The position numbers were made by a program, and so were the translations under genes. DNA of 64,000 bases from Sinotaia quadrata. Its lineage: Eukaryota; Mollusca; Gastropoda; Architaenioglossa; Viviparidae. Under the pieces are notes generated by a model that was not told where the DNA came from, did no database searches, and saw only the letters and a list, made by a program, of their open reading frames with translations. Shown here piece by piece: positions 9,947 through 24,900 of this stretch. Where the stretch lies: assembly GCA_028829895.1 (NCBI GenBank), contig CM054177.1:29215564-29279563 (forward strand), given 5' to 3'. Each line of letters opens with the position of its first letter. The first letter of the stretch is position 1.

Positions 9947-12900
9947 CTGAAGAGAAAAGACAAATATAAGACCAGAGAAAACAGACCACAAGCTTCTGTT
10001 TAGTGTACATATCTCCTCTGATAGCAAGCACAAGACAGACTACAAGTTTCTGTTAAGTATACATATTTCCTCTGATAGCAATCACAACACAGACTTTCAG
10101 CTATCACAGAACCAATGAAACATGGCATTTTGCAGTTTGTTTTAAAGTATTACAATGTAGACGGTAAGGTATCACAAAACCAATGAAACAAGACATTTTG
10201 CAGTTTGTTTTAAAGTATTACAACGTAGACGGTAAGGTATCACAAAACCAATGAAACATGACATTTTGCAGTTTGTTTTAAAGTATTACAACGTAGACGG
10301 TAAGGTATCACAAAACCAATGAAATATGGCATTTTGCAGTTTGTTTTAAAGTATTACAACATAGACGGTAAGGTATCACAAAACCAATGAAACAATGCTT
10401 GTTACTTCTTGTTCTAAAGTGTTACAATGTAGACTGTCAGAAATCATCTCTTCCATCAGAAGCTCACAAAGAAGCGTGAAAAATAACTGGTTATCTATAC
10501 CTCTACATTAATCTTCTTTCCATTATGCAAGAGTGACTCTCGAGCATCACGTCTGACTACCAAAGAAAAGAGGGTGAACTTACATACAGTGTGAGAATTG
10601 TGATATATTCCATGTACGGTGTATCATGTTACAAGCAAAAACAAATTAATGTGTTTCTACAAAAATTAGCAAAATGTATAAATTTTTATTTCATTCTTAC
10701 TGAAGAGAACAATTTTTTTTGGGTTTTGCATATGCATCTGTATCATACGATATTAGGAGGGTATGTATAAGGTTAGAAAAAGTAAATAATTATGATGTTT
10801 AATTAATGAGATAATGACTTTGGTTTGTTGTTTATTACTGTATGCATAACTATAATAAATTTTCACTCAGCTTAGAAAGATGAGCCTGAAGCATAAGTGT
10901 TTACATCTACAGGTATTTATGTTAATGTAAATTATTTTTATAATTATAAGTATGTATGATTATCATTGTTCATGAAGGATGTATTAATTTGAGTGTAGCA
11001 TTTTTAATAAAAGGACAAAAAAAAAAAAAAATCATTATATCTCTAAAGAGACAACCTAAATATGTTATTTTCCACACAAAATGTATGCCAGCAATTAATG
11101 GAGTATTTGTCCACATCCTTTTAAAAACCTGAATCACCAGAACTAGTAGCAGACACTGGCAAAATAGTTTTCAAATAACAAAAACATCATATTGCACAAA
11201 ATAATTATAAAACAAAATTATAGTATTTTTATTTACTACTAATTCGACCACAAGTTTTATATACCTTCATGATCATTCTTCTGTTAAAATCTCTTCTACA
11301 TTAAGTAATAATGTAGCCATGATTTAGCAAAACTTTCTTCATGTGATATTGATACTCTTTGCATTCACTATCACACTGAAAACCTAAAGTATCACAAGTG
11401 ATATCTGAATCTAAATCAGGCCACTCTATGTATTGCCCAGTCTTCAATGACTAGTAGACAACTCATTGTCAGATGTGCTATCATTCTCAGCTCTATCTTT
11501 TTCTCTCATCTTCATCACCTGATTCAGCCACAAAATAATCAAGAATAAACTTTTCTATTGCTTTTTTGCAGCCAACATCAAATATATTTGCTACATGAGC
11601 GGAATTCAATGCATTTTCTACTAGCCTTCATCACCTGAGATTGTAAGCATACTCTGTCATATCTTGTACAGATTTCAGTCATTTGACTAGTCTCCACCAA
11701 TTAGCAAAAGCAAATTCTGCTCTAGTAACAAGTTGATGACAATCTTCTCTTATTTTCAGGGCTTTCATTGGATAATTATTTTAAAGTCATCCAATGAAAA
11801 ACATAGAAATTTAAACCTTTCCTCTTTACAATAATATATAGTTATAGCTGGTTCATCCAGGACAAAGGGATGCAGTGCTTTGGAAAATTGGACATTCTGA
11901 TCATTTTCATGAATTAAATAGTTGTGACATTCAAAATGCTTTTATTTTAATATTTAGAGGCTGAATATAGCCAAAATATTACAATTTTTTTTTTACAGAT
12001 GTTTAACTTTCCAAATCAAGTGAAATCTCAAAATCAACCATGCCATCCCTTCTTACATATTTCAGCCTTTGGCAGAAAATGAGATGCCTTGACTTACAAT
12101 TCATTTTGTTGTGAATGGTCAAAAATATATTCTGACTTCTAAGAGATATCTAGATCAGTTAGTGCTCAAATAAATTCTTAGGTAACTTAACATGAGTCAG
12201 TGAATGATACCAAATACTTGTCATCAGGAGAAAATGTGACATACCAGTAAACAGGCTTCAAATTAATTCTGAATGTGTACTTAATACATTTTTAAAATTT
12301 AAAGAATAAAAAATTTTGCATTACTGAAAGTATTACCCATCACAATTAATGAAATTTAAGATGAATCTAAAGCAAACAGCAAGAACTAGATGTTAAAGTA
12401 AAATAGGCTGGGAGGCAAGAGTGACAGTAAGAATTGAGTGTTTTAGAAAGAGTCTTGAGAGCACAGTGACAAAATGAACTGTTGTTTAATTAAATGGGGT
12501 GAGAGACTACACTGTGAACAGTGACAAAGTGAATTGTGTGATTAAATAAAATAGGCCAAAAGACAAGTGATAACATGACTTGTGATGCTAAGTAAACAGC
12601 CTGAAGGCCACAGTGACAAATGACTTGTGATGCAGAATAAATTTGCCTATGCTTATTTCTAAACTTGTTATATAAATTGTTAAATTTCAAAGTGAACCGA
12701 CCCTGGACACTGCTTATGATGATTTTTTTTAAAGTGCCAAGAGTTGGAGTAAACAACTCAGATGGAGAATGTACTAGACTTGCTAATGTAATCTATACTA
12801 GTTTTAGGTGGATGAGTATTTTTATTATCCAATAAGTTGAGAAACATGACCTGTAAAGATAAATAACAGGCTGACTCCACAGTTGCAACATGACTTATGA

Positions 12901-15900
12901 TGATAAATAACAGGCTGAGACTCCACAGTTGCAACATGACTTATGATGATAAATAACAGGCTGAGACTCCACAGTGGCAACATGACTTGTGATGATAAAT
13001 AACAGGCTGAGACTCCACAGTGGCAAAATGACTTATGACACTCACCTCATTGCCTTTAAAACTGCGTCCTTGCATCCCATGCCTGTGAAACGCTAGCACG
13101 CTGTCCTGCAATGTCACTGAAACATTTAAAATGATTATTTAATAAACTAAAATCAAGAATTGCAAACTGCTTTACCAGTATTTATTCCTTTGGACCATCT
13201 TTTAACCATATTGTAGCTTGACGTTCTATGGAACTCTATGATGTACTTTTTTCAGTAGGAATGGATTTGAGAGTAAGCTATATAATACTGTAATGGTTTT
13301 CTTCACTAACAAAAACAGTTTTATATATTGTAAGCTGTCTGTAATGGCTTTCTTCACTAACAAAAACAGTTTTATATATTGTAAGCTGCTTAAGTCTGTA
13401 ATGGCTTTATTCACTAACAAAAACAGTTTTATAAATTGTAAGCTGCTTAAGCCTGTAATGTCTTTCTTCACTAACAAAACCAGCTTTATATATTGTAAGC
13501 TGTCTGTAATGGCTTTCTTCACTAACAAAAAAACAACTTTATATACTGTATGCTGTATAATATTATAATGGCTTTCTTCACTAACAAAAACAGTTTTATA
13601 AATTGTAAGCTGCTTAAGCCTGTAATGTCTTTCTTCACTAACAAAAACAGCTTTATATATTGTAAGCTGTCTGTAATGGCTTTCTTCACTAACAAAAAAA
13701 CAACTTTATATACTGTATGCTGTATAATATTATAATGGCTTTCTTCACTAACAAAAACAGTTTTATATATTGTAAGTGTTTAAGTCTGTAATGGCTTTCT
13801 TCACTAACAAAAACAGTTTTATATATTGTAAGCTATTTAAGTCTGTAATGGCTTTCTTCACTAACAAAAAAACAACTTTATATACTGTATTCTGTATAAT
13901 ATTATAATGGCTTTCTTCACTAACAAAAACAGTTTTATATATTGTAAGCTGCTTAAGCCTGTAATGTCTTTCTTCCCTAACAAAAACAGCTTTATATATT
14001 GTAAGCTGTTTAAGTCTGTAATGTCGGTTAGTGTTACTTATGAACTGAGGTAAACTAGTTTCAAAGCAGATGAACCAGACATACACTGCTTGGTATCACT
14101 AAGGTGCAGGAATCAAGTGACATTTTAACTCATCATGTGCTGCCTTTCACTATTCAAGACAAAAGGACTAAATAAATACAGACATTTATACACCAATCTG
14201 ACATATGTAGAACAGGATTAGGAAAGACCTTAAAAATGGAGTTTGTTCACAACCTCATACCTGACTGGATAAAAAATTCTTCAAAACAAACTCATTCGAA
14301 TAATTTTAACACAATTATAATTGAAAGTAATGATTTTTATGCAAATAGCTTCAAACAAAAGGAAACTTCTGTCAAAGCAAACTGTACCAATAGCTTGAAA
14401 AAAAATCAGCTGATTAATAATGGGAAACAAGATTTACAAATTTCTTTGGCTAGATTAGAAGTGACATTAGTGTCAGTAGCATGCACATGTAGCATCTTTC
14501 AAATTTTGGAGGAGAGTGCGTCAGATTCTGAGGATACTGAAGAGGAGTAGGGGGAAGGAGTATCTGGAGATGCACACGGCTGGAATAGTAGTACTTTGGC
14601 ACTTAATATATCGGAATTTATAACAGAAACGGGGCCGAAAGTGACTGTAACTAATGATAGTACTCAGTTGGCTTTCTTCTACCAGTTTTTCAAAGAAACA
14701 TTTGACAAGATAATGGAATAAACGAACGAGTTTGCACGTCCGAAAATTGCTGAAAAACAAAATGGCGATCCAGGTTGGAAGGAAACTAATTCCACTGAAA
14801 TTAAGGCTTATTTTGGACTTAGATTTTGATAGGAATTCACAACCTGCCGAAAAAAGAGATGTATTGGTCGTCTGACAACAGATCAGTGTTCCTTGTATCA
14901 ACAAAGTGTGTGTACATAGTGTTTGTAGTGGACAATAACTGGATAATATTTTTTTTTGTGTAAATATATATTTTCATGCATGGATTCAAATTTAACACCT
15001 GAAAGTACACTTCGATTGAGGATATTAATAAAGCTGCTTTCATTTCTTTTCATTCTGCATTTATTTCATTGAAATATATGCACTAATACCTAAGATATGA
15101 TGTTTTTATTAACGTAATCCTAAGTCTCACTGAAATCCTGACCATTCTTGCCTGCACAGAGATAAAAAACGGAAAATGCCTGCCCGGTAAAGGGTTAAAA
15201 ACTGTCTATGTATAGTAACTCCTGCTGTCACTACCCCAACTGATTTCTTTTTCAACTCATGCTATTATTGCCACAGTTGTTTTCAGTATCTATTCTAGCC
15301 TTTCCATTTTGTGCTCTGCTGATAAAAATGTTTTGATGATAAGGGACTATTTTTGAATCCAATAAGACAAGTATGCTTTATCTACTTAAATCATCATTAT
15401 ACTCATTCTTCCATGGCCAATTCTGATCCAAAACTAGATATATGACAAAAGAGGCACCAGTTATCACATTTCAAACACAAGCTTGAGGTGTCTTGTCAAG
15501 GCAAAGTTTATGATGGAAAATAAAACATTTTATTTAGTGAAGACTGTGTCATAAATTTGTGAATTAGTTAATATTTGATATGACTTTACGCAGAGACAAG
15601 TTTGAAAAGTATTCTAAAAGAAATATGATTACTTCCTACACTCATTAATGCCCTGTGAAAAGTATAAACTCACCAAGAGATTCAACATTGCAGTCAAAAT
15701 GAAGTTCTGCTTGTTGTCGTTTACTTGACTTCAGTTTGCCAGCAAGGTTTACAACTTTCACATAACCTGGAATACCACAAATTACTCTGCTCTGAAATGT
15801 TTTATAACTTTTAAATAACCCGTAACCAACACAAATTACTCTACTTTATTAAGGTTAATGACTTTCATATTTCAGCTTTGACCAAGCATGTAACAACAAT

Positions 15901-18900
15901 AATTACTTCAGTCTGTGAGTATGGTTCACATCACATAGTGTTTGTTACAACATAAACTACTTCAGTTTGTCAGCAAAATGTACAGTTTTAATAGCAATAT
16001 AAATTATATCAGTTCATCAGCAATGTTTACAACTTTCATTGGGTCTAGAATAACAACATCAATTATTTTAATCCACCAGAAGGTTTATCACTCTCTCACA
16101 GTCTATAACAATAAAAAGTATTTTAATCCACCAGCAGATTTATCGCTCTCTAACAGTCTATAACAATAAAAAGTATTTTAATCCACCAGCAGGTTTATCG
16201 CTCTCTAACAGTCTATAATAATAAAAAGTATTTTAATCCACCAGCACGTTTATCACTCTCTCACAGTCTACAACATTAAAAGCCTTTTAATCCATAGCAA
16301 GGTTTGCAAGTTTTACATGGTCTTTTATCAGAATAAGCTAATGTAATTCACAAGCACTGTTTAAAACATTCAAATGGTTAATAACAAAATAAAACTATTT
16401 AATTCATCATAAGATATATTATCACTTTTAAAAAATCTACAACTAACTCTTAAAAGAGTAACATCTCATTTTCAAATTTAAATTCAGAAGATTTCATGTA
16501 TATCTTACTATTTTCTTAACAGAACTAAAAACTAAACAGTCAAATGATTATGCGCTTACTTTGCTATACAGGCAAGCTCCAAGAATGAACTAGTTCCATT
16601 CTTAAAGACATTCATAATGTGATTTGTTTAAGTAAAAGTCAGATTTTGTAAGTAAATGGTCTCAATCTTGGCCCAATAGTAAACAAGAGCATAAGTTAAC
16701 TTAAAATAATGCTCAATTCCTAAGCCTGTCATGACCCAATAGTAAACAAGAGCTTAAGTTAACTTAAAAAGTGCTCAGTTACGCTGAGCAGCATTTTTCT
16801 GTGGTATGTCTGTGATGGGATTAGATGACCTTATTTCATAGGCATGGAACACAAGTTGGAATTTTTTTTTAAAAAGGGACTTATGCATTTATTTGTATTG
16901 GTGGTTTGCCAACACTCAAAACCCCATAACCTGGGACTTGCCTGTAGTGTGGTCAAAGGAAAATAATCTAGAGAGAAGTATTTTTTCCTGAAAACTTCAC
17001 ATTTAATAATTGCTATAATCATACACACACAAATATTTAACAGCAGTATAATAACACAATTTTACTTGTACAACCTAGACACACATAAACACTCGACATA
17101 CAATGATACATATTCTCATGTTTCTTATTATCCAGTGTAAGATTATACTTACGTTCATAGCAGATGAGGACTGTGTCTTTTTCCAACTGTGACACATTTA
17201 CAACAGGCAGTACATCCCCTATAAAAAAGACAAGCAAACAATACTAGCATGTATGACAATAAACAGTATATTCTGTGATAAAACCACAATACCAGTATAT
17301 GTCACACCCAATGGATGGGCAGTAAATTTCTTATTATAAAGCAAAACAACAATGCTAACAACATATGTGATGTTTGGCAGTGTATCACAAGTGAAAAAAA
17401 AAACCAAATATAAAATAAGGTTGCCCGGAATAATTACCAGATGAGCATACAATAGTAGTATGAATGGTGTCACCCATGCATACAAGTCAGAGCTAAAGAC
17501 ACACACACACACACACACGTACAATATGTAAGTTCAGATGCACATCCAAGAGAGATAAACAGATCACCAGCAGCAAGTCCATGAGTAATGAGTAGTGTCC
17601 CTTCTTTAGAATTTAGTGCAAGCTACTGATTTAAAAAAATAGTATGGGGGGTGGGGGGTGGGGACTGTATTCCTGTTTGGTAAGTATACAGGAAAATTTT
17701 ATTGTACCTAAAAATCTTTTTCATCATAGGATGAATGCTTGGAACTAAACCTCATACTCACAAGAGAAGACAAGCTGTTTAGGTAACTACTACTATACCC
17801 ATAGAAAGGTTAGAGGTCAGAGAAGACAGAGTTATATTTCCACTTAGTATTTTAATGTTAGCAAAAGCAAACAAGATTTCTAAACAAATTTTACTACATT
17901 TGTCAGTCATGTCTACTAAGTAACAAATAAATTATATTTTTAAAAAAATTCCTTTACATGTAAACAAATTGCTTAATATAAAACTAGTTTTTAATTGTGA
18001 TCAGACTGTATTACATTTACAAATAACTTTTAAAGACAAGTAGTTTGTGCTGATACAAAACTCATTTAGTCAGGGGGCAATAAAATTAGTACAACTTGAA
18101 ATTTAAAGAAACTTCTTTTTGGAAATTTTTTAATTTTTGGCAAAATGAAAAAATGTGGAAGGGAACACTGAATTTGTTACTGTTTAAAAACAAACATGTT
18201 TTAAAAAATAAATACATGGGTATCTTATACTTCTAACAGAAAATTTAGCTAATAATCTTGATAATACAAGGCTACAATTTGCATTATTTGATATTATCCC
18301 AAAGACAGTGATTTGTGAAATCATTAGCTGTAAGACAGTGATTAGTGACATCATTAGCAGAAAGACAGTGATTTATGACATTAACTAAAACAGTGACTAG
18401 TGAGTGACAGCTGAAGACAGTGACTTGTAACATTAGATGAAAGACAGTGATTTATAATATTAGCTGAAGACAGTGACTTGTAACATAGCTGAAAGTCAGT
18501 AATTTGTGATAGCGATTTATGAAATTAGCTGAAGACAGTGACTAGTGACAGATGAAAACAGTGACTTGTAACAGCTGAAAGACAGTAATTTGTGACAGTA
18601 GCTGAAAGACAGTGACTTGTGACATATAAGTGAAAGACAGTGACTTTTATGTAACATAAACTGAAAAGCAGTGACTATTAATATAATATGAAAGACGTGT
18701 CTTGATAGCTGAAAAAGTGATTTGTAATATTAGCTGAAAGACAGTGGCCTGACATAAGCAGAAAAGAAGTGACCAGACGTGACTGTTAAAATAATATGAA
18801 AGACAGTGACAAGTAATATTAGCTGAAAGAAAGTGGTCACTTGTAACAATAGCTGAAAGACAATGATTTGTGACATTAGCTGAAAGATTAATGACTTGTG

Positions 18901-21900
18901 ATTGTAGCTGGAGACTAATGACTTATGACTTCAGCTGGAAAACAGTGATTTGTGAGAATAGCTAAAAGACAGCAACTTGTAATATTTGCTGGAAGACAAC
19001 TGACTTGCAGACATTTGCCGACAGTAATTTGTGAGATTAGTCAAATGACACCGACGTATAACATTTACTGGGAGACTAATGACTTCTGACTAGCTGGAAG
19101 ATAGTGATTTGTGAGATTAGATGAAAGACAGTAATTTGTGAGATTAGTCAAATGACACCGACTTATAACATTTGCTGGAAGACTAATGACTTCTGACTAG
19201 CTGGAAGATAGTGATTTGTGAGATTAGATGAAAGACAGTAATTTGTAATAACTAAAAGTCAGGTAAATATTAGCTATAACATAAGTGGCTTTAGCTGAAA
19301 GAAACAGTATTATTAGTTGTATTATTAGCTGAAAACAATGAATTGTAACACTAGCAGAAAGACAAAGATTTGTGACAGTAGTTGAAAAGGCAGTGACTTA
19401 TAATATCTGAAACACAGTGATTAATAATATTAACTGAAAGATAGCAACTTGTGATTACTGAAAGACAGTGAAGATGTTATTAAATAAAATTAGATTATGC
19501 TACTTATGCTACTAGATAAAAAGATTGATGTTTTAACAAAGGACAGTGGCTTATTGCCTGAATGATAGTGACTAATTTCATGAGCTAAAAGACAGTGATT
19601 CAGGCTAAAGACAGTGACTTATGTTATTAACTAAAGGACATTGATACAAACAGTTTTAATTTATTCACTGTGAAGTGTTCAACGATTATTAATTAAATGT
19701 TATTGAGAAGTTATTTTTTTTATTTTCATGTTGACTTCTAGTATTAAGACTTTATGCTAGTAACAGTTAATTTTGTAACTGGTTTTAGACTTTTGTGCTA
19801 GTAAATTTTGTTGTTGTTTTCTTTAGGAAAAAATTAAGTTCAAACACGTCATAACAACAAAATCCTCTTTCTGCATCCCTTTGGGTTGACCTTAGACAAT
19901 GTTTACATACCAGAAAATGATTCATCTGTGAACCAACTGGAAGCTGAGTTGAGATTGATAATGTCAAACTTCACATGAAACCTGTCTGGCCTTCAACAAA
20001 ATGGACAAAATAAAGAGAAATCAAACAATTTATGTAGAGACTGACAGGCAAATAATCAGTTAAATTTTCAAGAAAGCATTTAATAATCTCAAGGAAAGGA
20101 ACAACAACAAAAATAAATAAATAAATGCATTTAATAATCTCAAGGAGAGGAACAAACAAAAAGGTTTGTAATATGCCTATTAATTAAAACAAAATAATGA
20201 AAAGAACACTTTTAAAAAGGCTTGCAATGTTACTTTCCAATATGCTGTCAGTCAAAATTAGCAATTTATTCATTTTGGGGTTGGAAAAAGTTCAGTGCGG
20301 TTAACACAAAATGAATGAAACAGCTATAAATGTTAAAACTGTAATAACTCTGCTTGTAATTGTGCTACAGAGATGGTTTTGGTATCATTGGATTCAGTTT
20401 GGAAAGATCTATATTAAGAATGCACTCACCATAATCAAGAAATCTTCATATATTTTGTATATAACACTTAGACATTTTGTGACACAAAAAATGCAAATAA
20501 ATAATTAATTAAATATTTTCTAGTTAAATATTTTGTATTAATCCAAACCAAGAAAAATTTGTTTTAATTGTTACATAGAGTTATAAACAAAATAATCCCT
20601 AAAACAAATTGAGAGAAGAACCACCTATGCTAGGGCTGGCGATTATATAACTGATTATATAATTTGAATGCAAGGAATGTCCCAGCCACACACTTTAACC
20701 ATTCAACAATAGAGACTAATTGTCATCGGGATGATACGCTATTGCATAACTAGGATTAAAAACCCTCATATAGCTGACCTACATCTGAATCATAGGAAAT
20801 GCCGGCTGACTGCCTAATGAAGCTCTTGTTAACATGAAAGACTTAACTCCTTTTGTATGCACGAAATTCTGCAACTTGAACTAAAATAACTAATCTTGCC
20901 AGAGGGCTGATGCTATTGCTGGCCCTGCTATATTTTGAGTTCTGGAACTTTCTCAAACATGTTGGGCTGATAGTATAAATATGACGTCTTGATGCTTTAC
21001 TACGCATTTTTATTATGTCTCAGGTTTTCTGGTTTGATCTGTGAAAGAGCTAAAGAGGTATGTCTGGAACAGTTATAAGATTATGGTGAAGCGAAACTCT
21101 TATTGATAGAATGTTCGTGTAATTTTACCATAACTCGTCGTTAAGTATTGCAAATTCATTTTGTATTTTCACATTGTCTTGATGACGAAATGAATTATAA
21201 ACACATTTCTAATACATTTTAAGCATATTAAAGTTAAAGGGGCAATTGTATATCTTGTTTGATAATTGTAATTGAATGTAAAGATATCTGTTAATGATAT
21301 GAGAAATACAGCAAAATAATAGATTTAAGAAACATTGTTAGGAGAGAGCTGACATGTGCATTTGTCTATTCTGCAGTGCTTCAAACTAGTTGCAGTTACC
21401 AGTTTATGAGTAACAGTTACCAGAGTTGGCAGTTTGCAGTAACAGTGCAGTTATGATATTGCCAGTTTTCCAGTTTCCAGTTCCAAGTTACGAGCTATCA
21501 CTTTGCCATAACAGTTTGCAAGTTGCAGTTAGCAGTTTCAGTTTTTAGTATGGAAATGAACCTTGTTCTCTCCCCTTCATAACAACAATTATTATTTTTA
21601 GATTAATGGTACTGCACGCAGACTGACGAACCGAGAAAGAGTGCAGGTGTTAAGCCACAAGTAATGGTGGCTTGGTCGAAAGTCATTGGGTTGGTAACTT
21701 CTGAATAACTTCTTATTACTTTTTACAATTAAACAAAAAGCACAGACAGAACAGAGAACAAATGTTTTGCTTCATATGATATTATTATACAAAGCTTCAA
21801 TATACAGCGAGAACATGAGTGTTGAAAATGTAAAAAAAACTGACAAGGTCACAATCAGCCAATCAACTCATGTTTGGAGTACTTAGTATGGAATTCCTTC

Positions 21901-24900
21901 CATTTCAAATACTTCTGTTGCTACTGCTATCATGTCAGTTTTCACACTGACATCTGGTTTATAATTTGAAACTTATTTATTACTCTTATTACAGTTGTTA
22001 TTATGTCAGTTTTCACACTGACATCTGGTTTATAATATGAAACTTATTTATTACTCTTATTACTGTTGCTGCCTGTGGACTGCTGAAGGCAGGAGATTTG
22101 ACATAAATGAATGCTGCGCTTGAAAGAGCAAAGATAATGTCCATTTGTCCAAGAAATCAATACATACCCTTTTCTGACTCCCAAGCACACCATAGGGTAC
22201 TCAAGTTCAGGGCTGATAAACATTTCAAAAGTGCTAGTTGATGGTCTCCGTGAAAAAATATCAATTTCGAAGGTCTATTAAAAAAATAAAAAAAATTAGA
22301 ATGTTAATCAAACAGAAAACTGAGTAAAGATTTTGTGTCGATATTCAAGAAAGAAAAGAATTTTTCTTCATAAATTAAGTATTTTCCGAATGCTATCAAA
22401 TAAGCATACCTAAGGAAATCACATAGGTTCCTAACACATACAAGTAAGAGCCTGTTAGGACCACAAAACCATACAGTAGTAGACAAACAACAATGATCTT
22501 ACCTGGTAGCATGTCTTGTAAATGATGTCCCTTTATTACCCAAAGAGTAAGGTATGGATTGCGAGAGGGGGGAGGATGAAAGGATCCATGTGCATGCTAA
22601 TTCACACAAAAAATTCCTTTATCCATCATACAACCAGAGAAGAAGACAACAGGAGAATAGCAACTAGGAGGTAGGTATTGCCCTGATAAAATTATTTGAA
22701 CTTACAAGTGGACAATCCAGGGGATAAGAAGGAAGAGATGGAAAGATACTCCTACTTTTAGAGATTCTTTGCTGCCACTGCCCCCAACTTGCCTGAATGT
22801 TGTTTTTCCATAATGGATTTTTTTTCTCTCCCTTCTGAATGACAAAGAGGCTGGCTCTGGTTGCATAATGACTGCTCCCTCAAGGGGTAGGGTGAGTGGG
22901 AGTAATGGCATTTTGTGACGTTTTGCTGGGTGATGGGCATGATGTTAATTCTCCACCACCTGGGCTGCCTGTAGCTTTAGGCTAATCCCCAAAACACACC
23001 TTCTGGCTGGCCATATGTGTGTGTTAGAAAGATGAAAGATAGATAATGTAGAATAGAAGAGTGTTAGTTCTAGAAGATAGTTTGAGCCCCCTGATACAGC
23101 CAGCCAGGTGACAGACTACAACATATAACATATAAATGAGTCATGCTAACATGAGTGGTCTAAGTATCAACATTAAATGTATTCAAGAAAGAAGATAAGA
23201 CAGCATGGTTACATATGGCGAATAGTTTAACAGTTACAATTAGAGTTTATAAATGGATATCGTTTATAATCACAAGCATGTGGTGTCATAAGAGAATATT
23301 CATTTTGAGTCCTATGGCAATGTAGTAGTAATTTGGTTTGTTCGTATGAGTGAACTATAAATAAATGAGTTATAAGAGACACTGAATGTTTCTGAGTGAA
23401 CTCTAAAAGTACTCTGATTAAAGTTTGTGTGAATTTGATTGTATCTTGACCAAAGCTGTGCAGTTGTTGAGTTTATAATTATATAACTTTAGGATCTCCT
23501 GATGTGTAGTCTAGGATCCCAGTGAATGTTATTAGCAGACATGCACATGGTCTGCTGAACCAGTCCTTGGCATGTGGGTCATTCTGCTCTGGTGCTGCTT
23601 AACGGTGCAATACTCGTCAAAGTCAACTCCGAGATAAAGTAGTCCTGCTCTAACATTGCTCCGTGCCTCCATGCTCATCAATTAATGTCTCAGATAAAGT
23701 GCCAATCTTCAGCAGTAATATATACAGAGGATGATTTCCTGCTGTGTTGATAACTGGTAATAAAATTAGTAGTATGATTATACTTTGTTAACACCGGGAG
23801 CCAAAATACATGCTGCCTCAGCAGTCAGCTGCATTCAACTAAATATTTTACTATTATAAAATTTTTTATCAGTACATACACAAATATGCATATGCTTACT
23901 GTGTTTGGCTGTTGGGCAATCATTTTGAACATGCATCACAAAATCGCAAAAGAGGTTTCTTCTTTCAAAGCATGCAGCAACCACTTGAGAGAAGTAACTC
24001 CTCCCAAAAACATTTAAAAGATCAAGTTTTTCTTTTATTTATACTGATTTAAATTTTAATCTAATTATAAAATCATTTTGAAAAGCAATCAAATATTTAT
24101 TTCATTTTAAAACAACATTAAGTGCTCCTTTATTGTATTAAAAAAATAAAACTTATAGTGGTTTACTGAAAGATCAGTGCATTTTGACTCGTGCTGAAGC
24201 ATAACAGTTGCAAAAGAGTAATAACCCGTTTTGCAACTTAGCATTTTGACATGAGACCCTATGCCTCATTTTATGTTCTGCACTGATAAGTTCAATAGCT
24301 CTTGCATAATAATTAATTATTTAAAGATTTAAAAAAAAAAAAATGCTCAGAAAGACATCAAATTATTTTGTTCTCTTGTAGGTTATATAGTTATAGTCAT
24401 AGTGGTATAAGATATATTTTAAGCTGAAAAGGTATGAATTTCAACATTTCACTATAGCCAACTTTTCTGATGTCTATGGTCGTACACAGGAAAAGAAAGC
24501 ATTAATAACAGAAATAATGTAACAATAACCAGACATCCAAGTAACATTCAACATACAACTATATTTATATTTTTGTGCAACAGAGGAAAAGACAAAAAGC
24601 AGTAACAGAGACTAGGTAAGAACACCAACTAATCAACCAAATGACGTATGACTATATTCATACAGTCACAGTATAATGGGGAAAAATAACAAGCAACAAT
24701 AATAGACTAGGTAAGATTACCAATTAATCAACCAAATGACAAATGACTAATTTCATTCATTCCTTCACAGTAAAGACAGCAGAGCAGAAAAGCAGCTGTG
24801 ACAAAGGCAATGTAGCAACAACCAAGCAAGTAACCATCTGATACAATCAAAAGTAACTATTGACAAAGTACGAGAGGAAAAGAAAACTGTAGACAACGCA

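Noticed and set aside
14236..14469. Plus-strand frame [11 protein letters not shown] as a separate gene
   Set aside because: It has no recognisable domain and runs directly into the broken piggyBac frame; probably upstream relic or chance.
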